Positions 1 to 8,312 are shown, counted from the stretch's first letter. The stretch is DNA of 16,404 bases from CAZQYB01 sp964597535 (GCA_964597535.1 CAZQYB010000050.1:1-16404), one strand, 5' to 3'. The notes: a model not told the origin generated them from the sequence alone. Program-made: numbers and translations.

Positions 1-1062
1 ATCAACGATTGCTTCGAGGCGTTTGATTTGCTGCGCCAAACCAGCGGTGAGCGCATCATATTCTGCATGGGTGAGGCAGGGCTTGTCAGCAGAATCATCG
101 CCAAGAAGCTGAATTCCTTTGTTACTTATGCAAGTGTAGATGACAAGAGTGCAACGGCACCGGGACAATTGACTACCGAGCAGTTGAAAAAATTGTACCG
201 CTGGGATTCTATAAACTCTGACACAGAACTTTACGGCATCATTGCCTCTCCTGTCGCTCATTCTTTAAGTCCTGCCGTTCACAATGCCTGCTTTGCCGAA
301 ATGAGGGCCAATAAATTGTATCTGCCTTTGCTTGTCGAGGGCGGCAAAGATAAATTCGACAGGTTTATGAAGAATGCTCTTAACAGAAGGTGGCTTGACT
401 TTCGCGGCTTTAGTGTGACCATACCGCACAAGCAAAATGCGCTGGATTATGTCCGAGTAAATGGTGGTTTTGTTGAGCCGTTGGCGGAGAAAATCGGAGC
501 GGCCAACACTCTGCTCATCGGCCCAGACGACAGACTCAGCGCATACAATACCGACTACGCCGGTGCGATGAACGCAATTACTTCGGCGCTGGGTCCGGGA
601 GCGAATTTGAATGATATGGATGTTGCCGTTATCGGCGCAGGCGGGGCTGCAAGGGCGATAGTGGCGGGCCTGAGCGACGCAGGCGCCAAAGTCACCATTT
701 ACAACCGCACGGTAAAAAAAGCTGAAAGACTTGCGGGCGAGTTTAAGTGTGAGTTTGCACCTTTGAATAAGTTGCCGAAGTTGGATGCGAAGCTGGTCAT
801 AAATTGCACGAGCATCGGAATGCACCCGGATACAGATGCAACGCCTTTGCCGGAAGAGTGCATCAAAAAGGATATGGTGGTCTTCGATATGGTCTATAAT
901 CCTGTGGAGACCCTGCTTCTAAAGCAAGCGAAAGAGGCCGGTGCAAAAACGATTGGCGGCCTTTCAATGTTTACAAACCAGGCCTTAGCTCAATTCAAGC
1001 TCTTCACCGGCCAAGAGGCCAACGCTAAACTTATGCGAAAAATAGCTCGCGATTTTATGTAA
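1..1062 (+). CDS. aroDE: Bifunctional 3-dehydroquinate dehydratase / shikimate dehydrogenase, 5' truncated by window edge
   Basis: The frame is open from base 1, so the gene starts before the window. Bases 1 to about 215 encode the C-terminal end of a type I 3-dehydroquinate dehydratase: the MGEAGLVSR segment carries the conserved Arg and is followed by the APGQ loop. From about base 226 a complete shikimate dehydrogenase follows: the substrate-binding SLSP motif, catalytic Lys in TIPHK (430-432), the NTD motif with catalytic Asp (553-555), a glycine-rich GAGGAA NADP loop (634-651), an NRT motif typical of NADP binding, and the C-terminal GGLSMFTNQA segment. Together the domains perform steps 3 and 4 of the cytoplasmic shikimate pathway: dehydroquinate to dehydroshikimate to shikimate. 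Fused AroD-AroE is known from plants, chlamydiae and planctomycetes. The TTG at base 28 is not a credible start because it would cut through the dehydratase fold. The stop is TAA at 1060. Confidence 0.93.
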   Translation: MNDCFEAFDLLRQTSGERIIFCMGEAGLVSRIIAKKLNSFVTYASVDDKSATAPGQLTTEQLKKLYRWDSINSDTELYGIIASPVAHSLSPAVHNACFAEMRANKLYLPLLVEGGKDKFDRFMKNALNRRWLDFRGFSVTIPHKQNALDYVRVNGGFVEPLAEKIGAANTLLIGPDDRLSAYNTDYAGAMNAITSALGPGANLNDMDVAVIGAGGAARAIVAGLSDAGAKVTIYNRTVKKAERLAGEFKCEFAPLNKLPKLDAKLVINCTSIGMHPDTDATPLPEECIKKDMVVFDMVYNPVETLLLKQAKEAGAKTIGGLSMFTNQALAQFKLFTGQEANAKLMRKIARDFM

Positions 1063-1133
1063 CAAAAAGCAAGCAGAAACGTCTATAAATATATGAATAC
1101 GCGGCTCAAGAATAGGCAGGAACAAGTCAATTT

Positions 1134-1140
1134 GAAAGGG
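1134..1140 (+). promoter_or_regulatory. Ribosome binding site deciding the start at 1147
   Basis: GAAAGGG lies six bases before the ATG at 1147, which is followed directly by a basic n-region and a hydrophobic signal-peptide core. The upstream in-frame ATG at 1093 has no comparable purine-rich site at proper spacing and would put a polar stretch of 18 residues before the signal peptide. ATG at 1144 is the next best alternative. Confidence 0.5.
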
Positions 1141-1146
1141 ATTATG

Positions 1147-4100
1147 ATGTTCGGTGCGAAATCAAGGTTATCTGCGGTTTTGGTGGTGGGTTTTTTGGCC
1201 GGTCTGTTCTGTCCAGTAAGGGCTGAAGCTGCAACTTCCGCGGCTGAAAAGCTGCTGACCGTGGTGCCGGATGATGTTGTGGGCTTTATCGCAACCAGCG
1301 GCGGGGATGAATTGAAACCCGCTTTTGAGAAGACTATTCCGGGCAGAATCTGGAACGACCCCGGAGTACAAACCTTCTATCAGTCAATAAGAAAAGAGCT
1401 TTGCGGTAAGGTAAAAGAGGAGATGGGGATACCGAGGTACGTTGATGTGGTTTTTGAGCTTGGGCCGTTAGTTTTGCAGAGGCCGATTGTTATTGGTGCA
1501 GCGCGAAAAGAGGCGAAAGCTGGACCGCCTGTTTATGGTTTTGCCATATTGGATGCCGGGCCGCGTAAAGCGGAGATTGCTTCGGCAATCGCGAAAGTCG
1601 AAGCGTTGGTTGGTAAGGGTGAGATTGTCGAGGTTGAGGTTCGTGGTATCAAGATGCACGGCCCAAAAGACCCTGGCGGCGTCCCCGGGTATTGGGGCTG
1701 GGTCGAAAACTATTTCGTCTTTGCGATAAACGACGGGGAAGGACTGGCCGTGAAGTACCTGACAGGCCGCCCGTATAGCAGGTTGGTACCGGACTACTTT
1801 CATAACGTTGCAGGAGCAGGTGACGCGCTTGCGGTTTATATCGACCGCGAAAAGGTCTTTAATGTTTTGAGTGCCATAGCAAGTATGGAAGGGGACACGG
1901 ATGAATTTAATACGGTAAAAACAGTAATCAGGGAACTTGGCCTTGCCAACATCAAAACATTAACGGCAAGGATGGGGTTCGCCGGTCCTGATACGGTTTG
2001 CAATGAGCTTATCAGACTGCAAGGCCCTCGTACGGGCCTGCTTGGCTGTCCTGGAAGCATAGAGCTTTCGATGTTTGATATGGTCGATGCGGGGGCGATG
2101 AGTGCCACTGCTGTCAATTGTGATACAGGCGGGATGTACGACACGATAATGAGGGCGATTAAGGCCGCCTCGCCTGACGACGCTTATCCCGAAATCAACG
2201 AGGGAATTGCCGAGTTGGAGGAGGAGGTAAAAATCAGCATTCGCAAGGGTTTGCTGGAAAGTTTAGTTGGGCCGATGGTTTTCTATACGCTTCCTGCCGG
2301 CGTTATGATGGAGGCACCCAGCGGCGGGGCGGTAGGCATCGCCAAGTTGAAAGATGCGGGACTGTGGGAAAAGACAGTAACTACACTGGGCAAATTTGCA
2401 ATGGCCGAAAGTGAAGGAATGGTGCAGGTAAGCTCACAGGTTCGGGATGGCAGGACCTTTCACTGCTGGGTAATGGCGCCGCTGGCGATGATGCAGATAA
2501 TGCCCACCTGGACAATAGTAGATAATCACGTTGTAATAGGTTCAAACATGGTGTTGTGCAATAAGGCAGCCAAACAGATTGTGTTTGCAAAGACCGGTGC
2601 GGAGTCCTTGCGCAGGAGCGAGGGGTTCAGGAAAGCAGCAACCAGACTGCCCAACAACCTGATATGCTTTAGTTACACGAATTCAAGGCTTCAATTTAAC
2701 CAGATGATGATAAGCGTGCAGCAATACTGGCCTATGATGACTATGGTCGCGGGACAGCAGGGCATTAAGCTGCCTTTTATACTTCCTTCGCTCGGTCATA
2801 TTGCCAAAGATATGGGGCCATCCCGTCAGTACTGCTGGTTCGATGCTGAAGGGCTTCGGTGTCGCTACAAGGGGCCTGGTATTGAGCCGAGTCTGGCGGC
2901 AATTGCCGGCGGCGGAATTGGGGCTGCGGTTCTAATGCCGGCGTTGGTAGGAACACGGCGGGTTGCTCGTCGGGTAGTGTCGGGGTCAAATTTATCCGGC
3001 ATAGGAAAGACCTTCGCTATATATGCGAATGATGACGACGAGGGCAGGTACCCACCAAATTTGGAGAAGCTGGTTGAACTTGAATATATGACTCCGAAGC
3101 AACTCGAATCGCCACTCAAGCCGAGGGGTTTTGACGGACCCAGCTACATTTACATTGCCGGACACACTGCGGCATCGCATCCGGGGAACATTGTGGCGTA
3201 CGATAACCCCCAGTTCTGCGATGAGGGTGTTAATGTTCTTTTTGTGGACGGACATGTAAAGTGGATGGAACCAGAAGAGTTTGTACGGGAACTCAAGGAG
3301 ACTTACAAACGGCTCGGCAAGGAGATGCCTGAGATTAGATTCAAGGGTGGCAAAGAAGCCGTGGGGGGAAGGGGGGAGTTTCCGCCGCGGGTGATATCAG
3401 GCTCGAACTTATCTGGTATAGGCAAGGCCTGCATGATATATGCGAATGATGACGAACAAGGCAGGTTTCCGTCAAATCTGGATGAGCTGGTTGAGCTTGA
3501 TTATATTACTGCGAAGCAACTTGAGTCGCCGCTGAAGCCGAAGGGTTTTGACGGCCCCAGCTATAGGTATGTTGCCGGACACACTGCGGCATCGCATCCG
3601 GGTAATGTTGTTGCTTATGAGAATCCTGCGTTTTGCAGTGATAAGATTAACGTTCTATTTCTTGATGGTCATGTTGAAGTGATGAAGCCGGACGAATTTT
3701 TGCGGAAACTCGAAGAGACTTACAAACGGCTGGGGTGGGAGATGCCTGAGATTAGATTCAAGGGCGATAAAGAAGCTGCGTCTCTAAGCAATTTAGACCA
3801 GTTAAGTGTGGTTCTGAGGATGTATTCGGATGGTCATAAGGGCAAGTTCCCCGACACGTTGAAAGAGATGAAGCCCTATCCCTATTATCCAGATGACAAG
3901 CTACTTGATTCGCCGCGGAAGCCGAAGGGTTTTACGGGGCCGAGCTATATATACATTCGGCCCAAGACTCCAAATGTCGAAAAAGCCACCTATTATATTG
4001 TTGTTTATGAGAATCCTGAGTTTTGTGAGGATAAGATTCCGATTCTGTTTTTGGATTATTCTGTTTGTGCGATGAGTCAGGAGGAATTCCTGAAAGCGCT

Positions 4101-4218
4101 CGAAGATACTTATAAGTTTCTCGGCAGAGAGATGCCTGAGATTAGATTCAAGGGTGGCAGAAGGCACAGTACTACGAGAAGCGTTGAGCCGATCCCAATG
4201 CCCCCAAGAAGTGATTGA
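1147..4218 (+). CDS. Large exported protein of unknown function with three C-terminal pseudopilin-head-like modules
   Basis: I do not recognise the first roughly 575 residues. They begin with a signal peptide (MFGAKSRLSAVLVVG, cleavage near AEA) and continue as a globular region starting VVPDDVVGFIA, loosely like the DUF3352-type proteins common in planctomycetes. Residues about 580-608 are a hydrophobic segment (AVLMPAL, then ARRVV) that closely resembles the N-terminal helix of planctomycete prepilins. Three tandem modules follow at residues about 609-738, 748-877 and 878-1005. Each has a SNLSGIGK-like start, an 'IYANDD-G-(Y/F)P' stretch, an FCxxxxNVLFxDGHV-like element and an EMPEIRFKGG end. 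Such modules form the heads of DUF1559-type and H-X9-DG prepilins, but there is no type III prepilin cleavage site here. A periplasmic or surface protein is likely; its function is unknown. The alternative start at 1093 would give 1041 residues. The gene ends 30 bases before a hairpin. Confidence 0.85.
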   Translation: MFGAKSRLSAVLVVGFLAGLFCPVRAEAATSAAEKLLTVVPDDVVGFIATSGGDELKPAFEKTIPGRIWNDPGVQTFYQSIRKELCGKVKEEMGIPRYVDVVFELGPLVLQRPIVIGAARKEAKAGPPVYGFAILDAGPRKAEIASAIAKVEALVGKGEIVEVEVRGIKMHGPKDPGGVPGYWGWVENYFVFAINDGEGLAVKYLTGRPYSRLVPDYFHNVAGAGDALAVYIDREKVFNVLSAIASMEGDTDEFNTVKTVIRELGLANIKTLTARMGFAGPDTVCNELIRLQGPRTGLLGCPGSIELSMFDMVDAGAMSATAVNCDTGGMYDTIMRAIKAASPDDAYPEINEGIAELEEEVKISIRKGLLESLVGPMVFYTLPAGVMMEAPSGGAVGIAKLKDAGLWEKTVTTLGKFAMAESEGMVQVSSQVRDGRTFHCWVMAPLAMMQIMPTWTIVDNHVVIGSNMVLCNKAAKQIVFAKTGAESLRRSEGFRKAATRLPNNLICFSYTNSRLQFNQMMISVQQYWPMMTMVAGQQGIKLPFILPSLGHIAKDMGPSRQYCWFDAEGLRCRYKGPGIEPSLAAIAGGGIGAAVLMPALVGTRRVARRVVSGSNLSGIGKTFAIYANDDDEGRYPPNLEKLVELEYMTPKQLESPLKPRGFDGPSYIYIAGHTAASHPGNIVAYDNPQFCDEGVNVLFVDGHVKWMEPEEFVRELKETYKRLGKEMPEIRFKGGKEAVGGRGEFPPRVISGSNLSGIGKACMIYANDDEQGRFPSNLDELVELDYITAKQLESPLKPKGFDGPSYRYVAGHTAASHPGNVVAYENPAFCSDKINVLFLDGHVEVMKPDEFLRKLEETYKRLGWEMPEIRFKGDKEAASLSNLDQLSVVLRMYSDGHKGKFPDTLKEMKPYPYYPDDKLLDSPRKPKGFTGPSYIYIRPKTPNVEKATYYIVVYENPEFCEDKIPILFLDYSVCAMSQEEFLKALEDTYKFLGREMPEIRFKGGRRHSTTRSVEPIPMPPRSD
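2971..4160 (+). repeat. Three tandem ~390-bp repeats encoding pseudopilin-like modules
   Basis: The copies are at 2971-3360, 3388-3777 and 3778-4160. Copies 1 and 2 are clearly homologous at DNA level over their whole length. Copy 3 is more diverged in its first half. A 26-bp stretch beginning GAGATGCCTGAGATTAG is identical in all three, at 3322-3347, 3739-3764 and 4129-4154. The start-to-start distances of this stretch are 417 and 390 bp, both multiples of three, so the reading frame is preserved. The 27-bp glycine-rich linker 3361-3387 separates copies 1 and 2, while copies 2 and 3 abut. Confidence 0.9.
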
Positions 4219-4247
4219 ATGACTCTCATTCACTTTTACAAGTTAGC

Positions 4248-4287
4248 TGGGTAACAACGGCGTGGGATTCAATTGTTACCCAATTTT
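4248..4287 (+). terminator. Possible rho-independent terminator after the pseudopilin-repeat gene
   Basis: TGGGTAACAA (4248-4257) pairs perfectly with TTGTTACCCA (4273-4282), giving a 10-bp stem with a 15-base loop, followed by only four consecutive T (4284-4287). It sits 30 bases after the upstream stop codon and ahead of the argG promoter. The short T-run and long loop make it a weak candidate. Confidence 0.45.
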
Positions 4288-4334
4288 GCACATATGCTCT
4301 GCGGGTAAATTCCTTTCTCTTTTTGTGCTTTTGA

Positions 4335-4363
4335 TTGTGTTTCGCAGAATTAATCTGTATAAT
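4335..4363 (+). promoter_or_regulatory. Sigma-70-type promoter for argG
   Basis: A perfect -10 hexamer TATAAT (4358-4363) has a partial -35 TTGTGT (4335-4340) at an ideal 17-bp spacing. Transcription would start near 4370, giving a leader of about 35 bases before the argG ATG. The match to TTGACA is 3 of 6, so the -35 is the weaker part. The region between the upstream stop and 4403 holds no other recognisable feature, and no ARG-box-like operator is evident. Confidence 0.55.
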
Positions 4364-4403
4364 TCCCAACTTAACAGCGAAAAAGCTTTTGTGAGATAGA
4401 AAG

Positions 4404-5621
4404 ATGGCAAAGAAAGAAAAAGTGGTTCTGGCTTACAGCGGCGGGCTTGATACGAGTGTAATCCTGCCGTGGCTTAAAGAGACCTACGGCTATGAAGTAA
4501 TAGCTTTTGCGGCGGATTTGGGCCAGGGCGAAGAACTGGCGGGCATTAAGAAAAAGGCGCTGCAGTCGGGTGCGAGCAAGTGCGTTGTCAAGGACCTGCG
4601 AAAAGAGTTTGTGGAAGAATACCTCTGGCCGATGCTCAAAGCGGGTGCAGTTTATGAAAATGGTTATCTGCTCGGGACGAGCATTGCTCGGCCTTTGACC
4701 GCGAAGCATCAGGTCGAAGTTGCTCACGCTGAATGCGCGACGGCGGTGGCCCACGGTGCGACCGGAAAGGGTAATGACCAGGTGCGGTTTGAAGTGACGT
4801 ATATGGCCCTTGACCCGTCGCTGAAAATTATCGCGCCGTGGAAGGACCCGAAATTTACGCTGACCAGCCGGGAGGCAGCGGTTGATTATGCCAGGAAGCA
4901 CAAGATTCCAATCGCTCAGAGTAAAAAGCAGCTCTACTCACGCGACCGGAACCTCTGGCACATTTCCCACGAAGGAGGCGACCTTGAGAACCCGGCCAAT
5001 GAGCCAAAGGACAATCTTTTTGTGATGTCGCGGCCGGTTTCAAAAACGCCCAACAAACCAGACTACGTCAAAATCGGTTTCGATAAAGGTGTGCCGGTGA
5101 AACTTAGCGGCAAAAAGATAAGCGGCGTAAAGCTCATTGAAACATTGAACCGGCTCGGCGGCAAACATGGCGTCGGGCAGGTCGATTTGGTCGAAAATCG
5201 GCTGGTCGGTATGAAGTCGCGGGGGGTTTACGAGACGCCCGGCGGAACGATTCTGGACGCGGCTCACCGAACATTAGAGAACCTGACTCTTGACAGAGAA
5301 ACAATGCATTACAAACAGCAGGTAGCTTTGAAATACGCTGAGCTGGTTTATTACGGTCTGTGGTTTTCGCCATTGCGAGAAGCTCTCGACGCATTTGTCG
5401 ATGTTACGCAGCGAAACGTCACTGGTGAAGTTAAGATGAAATTGTTCAAGGGGCGCTGCACGCCGGCCGGTGTAAAAAGCCCGAACAGTCTATACGAAAA
5501 AGATTTGGCAAGCTTCAAAATGGGCGCTGAATATGACCCCAGCGATGCAAAGGGCTTTATTCGCCTGTTCGGCCTGCCTATGAAAGTTGCAGGTGCGGTC
5601 AACAAGAAGAAAGGGAAGTAA
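4404..5621 (+). CDS. argG: Argininosuccinate synthase
   Basis: It catalyses ATP-dependent condensation of citrulline and aspartate to argininosuccinate in cytoplasmic arginine biosynthesis. The 405 residues match the usual length of the family (about 400). The N-terminal PP-loop signature AYSGGLDTSV is at residues 10-19. The second family signature, GATGKGNDQVRFE, begins at residue 118. SKKQLYSRDRNLWHISHEGG in the middle and LVENRLVGMKSRGVYETPGG further on are typical ArgG blocks. The start ATG has only a modest purine-rich site (GAGATAGAAAG) immediately before it, but the protein begins exactly where the family does. It has its own promoter, and no other arginine gene (argF, argH, argB) lies in the window, so it is not part of an arginine cluster here. 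Confidence 0.97.
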   Translation: MAKKEKVVLAYSGGLDTSVILPWLKETYGYEVIAFAADLGQGEELAGIKKKALQSGASKCVVKDLRKEFVEEYLWPMLKAGAVYENGYLLGTSIARPLTAKHQVEVAHAECATAVAHGATGKGNDQVRFEVTYMALDPSLKIIAPWKDPKFTLTSREAAVDYARKHKIPIAQSKKQLYSRDRNLWHISHEGGDLENPANEPKDNLFVMSRPVSKTPNKPDYVKIGFDKGVPVKLSGKKISGVKLIETLNRLGGKHGVGQVDLVENRLVGMKSRGVYETPGGTILDAAHRTLENLTLDRETMHYKQQVALKYAELVYYGLWFSPLREALDAFVDVTQRNVTGEVKMKLFKGRCTPAGVKSPNSLYEKDLASFKMGAEYDPSDAKGFIRLFGLPMKVAGAVNKKKGK

Positions 5622-5683
5622 ATTCGACGTAGTTTTTGCGTAGTTTTGCGCAATGACGTTTTTGCCGAAGTGTTAGTTAAATT

Positions 5684-5690
5684 GAAAGGA
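5684..5690 (+). promoter_or_regulatory. Ribosome binding site deciding the start at 5700
   Basis: GAAAGGA ends nine bases before the ATG at 5700, which opens a textbook signal peptide. The frame is also open from a TTG at 5646, but that start has no Shine-Dalgarno sequence and would place 18 mostly polar residues before the signal peptide. Confidence 0.6.
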
Positions 5691-5699
5691 AATGTAAAG

Positions 5700-8312
5700 A
5701 TGAGAAGAAGCTGGATGGTGATAATTATAGTGTGTCTGGTTGTGGGTGTAATGCAGGTAAAGACTGTGAGCTCGGCTGAGATGCCGACCGCAGGTGAATA
5801 TATCAATTCTATCGGTATGAAATTTGTGCGGATTAAGCCGGGCAGTTTCAAAATGGGCGTCGGCGATACGCCATTGCCGCACGAACTTACCAACCACCGC
5901 GGCACGCAATTTGAGGGTGACTTCGATGAAAAGCCGAACCACACCGTTAAAATTACCAGGCCTTTCTATATGGGTATCTACGAGGTAACAAATTTTCAAT
6001 ATGAGCTGTTCAAGTCGGAGCACAAAAAGCTGCGAGGCAAAGATAAAGGCCTTTCGATGGATGATGATGAGGCCGTCATCAATGTCAATTGGTATGACGC
6101 CCAGGCCTTTTGTCAGTGGCTTTCAGACCTTGAGGGACTGCCTTGCCGGCTGCCGACCGAAGCCGAATGGGAATATGCCTGCCGGGCAGGCACAACTACG
6201 CAGTTCAATACGGGTGACAGTCTGCCCAAGGAATTTCGTAAGAACGCTGGTATGGTAGGGACGCCTGTGGATGTTCCTCTTGGTGTGGGTAAAACCACGC
6301 CCAACCCCTGGGGTCTATATGATATGCACGGCAATGTCGAGGAATGGTGCTACGACTGGTACGGTCCTTATAAATCCGGTCCCCGGATTGACCCGGTGGG
6401 TTATGACGAGGGTGATTTCAAAGTTCTGCGGGGCGGCAGTCACGGGACGCACATTTATTATTTACGCTCCGCCAACCGGATGGGTACGGTGCCTGAGGAT
6501 AAACACTGGCTGATTGGCTTCAGGGTGGTGTTAGGTGAGATTCCGAAGACGAAGCCGCTGGCGCTGCCGGAGCCCCCGCTTAATCAGCGTAACGTAATCC
6601 AGCGGGACCCGGCTGTAGTAGCGAAGGGGCCGGACCCGGATAAACCCTACTTCAAGGGCCCACGCAAATATGAGACTGTTCCGACCTGGGCTAACGGCCC
6701 GATATTTGCAGGTCACAACCACTGTCCGGCCATTGTCGAATGCCCCAACGGTGACCTGTTGGCCATCTGGTACACTGGTATTGGGGAAAGAGAGCGGAAT
6801 ATGGCTATCGCAGCCAGTCGGCTGCCGTGGGGTGCTAAAGAATGGCAGCCTGCTTCGCCGTTTTGGGACCCGCCCGACCGTAATGATACGGCTCTGTCGT
6901 TATGGTTTGACGGCAAAAAAACGATTTACCACTTCAATTCAATGTCGGTTTCATCGAACTGGGCTCGAATGGCAGTTGTTATGCGGACATCTACAGACAG
7001 CGGGGCGACGTGGTCGAGGCCGCGGCTGATTCTGCCGGATCACAATGTATCTGTTCAGGTCAGTGAGCCTGTAATCCGCCTTAATGACGGAGCGATTGCC
7101 ATCACGCACGACGGAGGCAGGACACTCTGGGTTAGCCGTAACGAGGGCCTGACCTGGACTAATCCGGCCGGGACGGTCAGGGGAAATCATCCAGCCGTTG
7201 CCCAGCTTAAGGACGGCACCCTTATAGGACTGGGGCGAGGTAGTGCGATAGATGGAAAGACGCCGATGAGTATATCCACTGACGGCGGAAAGAGCTTTAG
7301 CTATAAAGCAACCGAGTTTCTGCCCATCAACGGCGGACAGCGCTTGGTTCTGTTGCGGTTGAAGGAAGGACCGCTTTTTATGGCTTCTTTCAGCAATCCG
7401 TTCGATGCACCTGAAGCTCCGGTTATGGTAACCGATTCTTCGGGTAACAGGCATCGGGTCGGTGAGCTTTTTGGTGCGGTCTCACTTGACGGCGGCAAGA
7501 CATGGCCATACAAGCGGGTTATCAGCCCCGATGGTCCGCCCATAACGGTGGAGTGTACGGATGGAGGAGCGGTAACGTTAAGCGGTTTGAGCAGCGAGCA
7601 CCGCGGCTATATGTCAGTTTGCCAGGGCCTGGACGGTGTGATACATCTGATAAGCAGCAGGCAGCACTACGCCTTCAATATGAAATGGCTTATGACGCCG
7701 CCGCCACCTCCGGCACCACCGGTGAGGGTCAAGCACGAAGTGGAAACCTTTACCGGCCCCACAAACTTTGACCTTGATAACTGGTTTGATTACAAGAGCT
7801 ATGCAGGCGGCTTCAATAGGAAAGGCCAGTACACAATCGACTCGATAATGCCTTACGGCGGAATCAACCGGGTCATTGGGACAGGTTCGTTTGAAGCAAC
7901 GTTTGTGTTTGATAACATTAGTCCGCACCCAGGGCTTAGGGGGCTTGATATCAGCTTCGGATTCAAGGACAAGTTATGCCGGACATGGTTTTTAGGCGCA
8001 AACGGCAAGCAAATGTGTGTTTACTTCAAAGATGTGCCCGGCGAGGGCAAAGTCAAGCTCCCGCGGGGAGAGCCGGTGAAATTTTCTAAGGTCCCCAAAT
8101 CGTTGAAAGCGAAGTTTGTCTGGAACGAAAAGACCCGGCGATGTCGGGTTTTCTACGGCTTCAACGGTGCCGAGCCGACGACGGAGATGCCTCGGAGTAA
8201 GGCCGGTTTGTATCTCACTGAGCCGTTCAGCGAATCCAATGCTGCTTATGTGCTTATGACCGATGGGAGTTTAGACGTCGAGCATTTTGAAATTAAGCCG
8301 CTTGAGCCTTGA
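5700..8312 (+). CDS. Secreted FGE/SUMF1-fold protein fused to a BNR-repeat (sialidase-like) domain
   Basis: It is 870 residues with an N-terminal signal peptide (hydrophobic core VIIIVCLVVGVM). Residues about 38-279 are a formylglycine-generating-enzyme-like domain with typical blocks: GMKFVRIKPGSFKMG, MGIYEVTNFQY, RLPTEAEWEYACRAGT, NPWGLYDMHGNVEEW, VLRGGS and IGFRVVLG. The two redox cysteines of true FGE, expected after the GGS motif, are absent (YYLRSANR at 253-260), so sulfatase activation is unlikely; most members of this fold are non-catalytic or have other roles. Residues about 323-662 form a six-bladed-propeller-like sialidase/BNR domain with four Asp boxes: STDSGATW (431-438), SRNEGLTW (479-486), STDGGKSF (526-533) and SLDGGKTW (595-602). 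A proline linker (PPPPPAPP, about 667-674) leads to a C-terminal domain of about 195 residues that I cannot name, perhaps a jelly-roll glycan binder. The likely role is binding or cleavage of extracellular glycans. The exact activity is not determinable from the sequence. Confidence 0.87.
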   Translation: MRRSWMVIIIVCLVVGVMQVKTVSSAEMPTAGEYINSIGMKFVRIKPGSFKMGVGDTPLPHELTNHRGTQFEGDFDEKPNHTVKITRPFYMGIYEVTNFQYELFKSEHKKLRGKDKGLSMDDDEAVINVNWYDAQAFCQWLSDLEGLPCRLPTEAEWEYACRAGTTTQFNTGDSLPKEFRKNAGMVGTPVDVPLGVGKTTPNPWGLYDMHGNVEEWCYDWYGPYKSGPRIDPVGYDEGDFKVLRGGSHGTHIYYLRSANRMGTVPEDKHWLIGFRVVLGEIPKTKPLALPEPPLNQRNVIQRDPAVVAKGPDPDKPYFKGPRKYETVPTWANGPIFAGHNHCPAIVECPNGDLLAIWYTGIGERERNMAIAASRLPWGAKEWQPASPFWDPPDRNDTALSLWFDGKKTIYHFNSMSVSSNWARMAVVMRTSTDSGATWSRPRLILPDHNVSVQVSEPVIRLNDGAIAITHDGGRTLWVSRNEGLTWTNPAGTVRGNHPAVAQLKDGTLIGLGRGSAIDGKTPMSISTDGGKSFSYKATEFLPINGGQRLVLLRLKEGPLFMASFSNPFDAPEAPVMVTDSSGNRHRVGELFGAVSLDGGKTWPYKRVISPDGPPITVECTDGGAVTLSGLSSEHRGYMSVCQGLDGVIHLISSRQHYAFNMKWLMTPPPPPAPPVRVKHEVETFTGPTNFDLDNWFDYKSYAGGFNRKGQYTIDSIMPYGGINRVIGTGSFEATFVFDNISPHPGLRGLDISFGFKDKLCRTWFLGANGKQMCVYFKDVPGEGKVKLPRGEPVKFSKVPKSLKAKFVWNEKTRRCRVFYGFNGAEPTTEMPRSKAGLYLTEPFSESNAAYVLMTDGSLDVEHFEIKPLEP

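Noticed and set aside
28..30. TTG as the start of the shikimate gene
   Set aside because: The frame is open upstream to base 1 and the preceding residues belong to the dehydratase domain.
265..825. A 186-codon open frame on the minus strand inside aroDE
   Set aside because: It lies wholly antisense to well-conserved shikimate dehydrogenase motifs, and its translation is Arg/Cys-rich without any recognisable domain.
4371..4901. Minus-strand open frame of 176 codons over the argG start
   Set aside because: It is antisense to the argG PP-loop region and promoter, with composition typical of a shadow frame and no family resemblance.
5630..5670. Direct repeats of CGTAGTTTTTG-like words after argG
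   Set aside because: Two imperfect T-rich copies with unequal spacing; not clearly above chance and not in the 7-bp phase of the other arrays.
5351..5944. Minus-strand open frame of 197 codons spanning the end of argG and the start of the FGE-like gene
   Set aside because: It is antisense to two confident genes and shows no credible ribosome binding site or domain.
6951..7454. Minus-strand open frame of 167 codons under the BNR domain
   Set aside because: The coding strand here has conserved Asp boxes; the antisense translation has no recognisable pattern.
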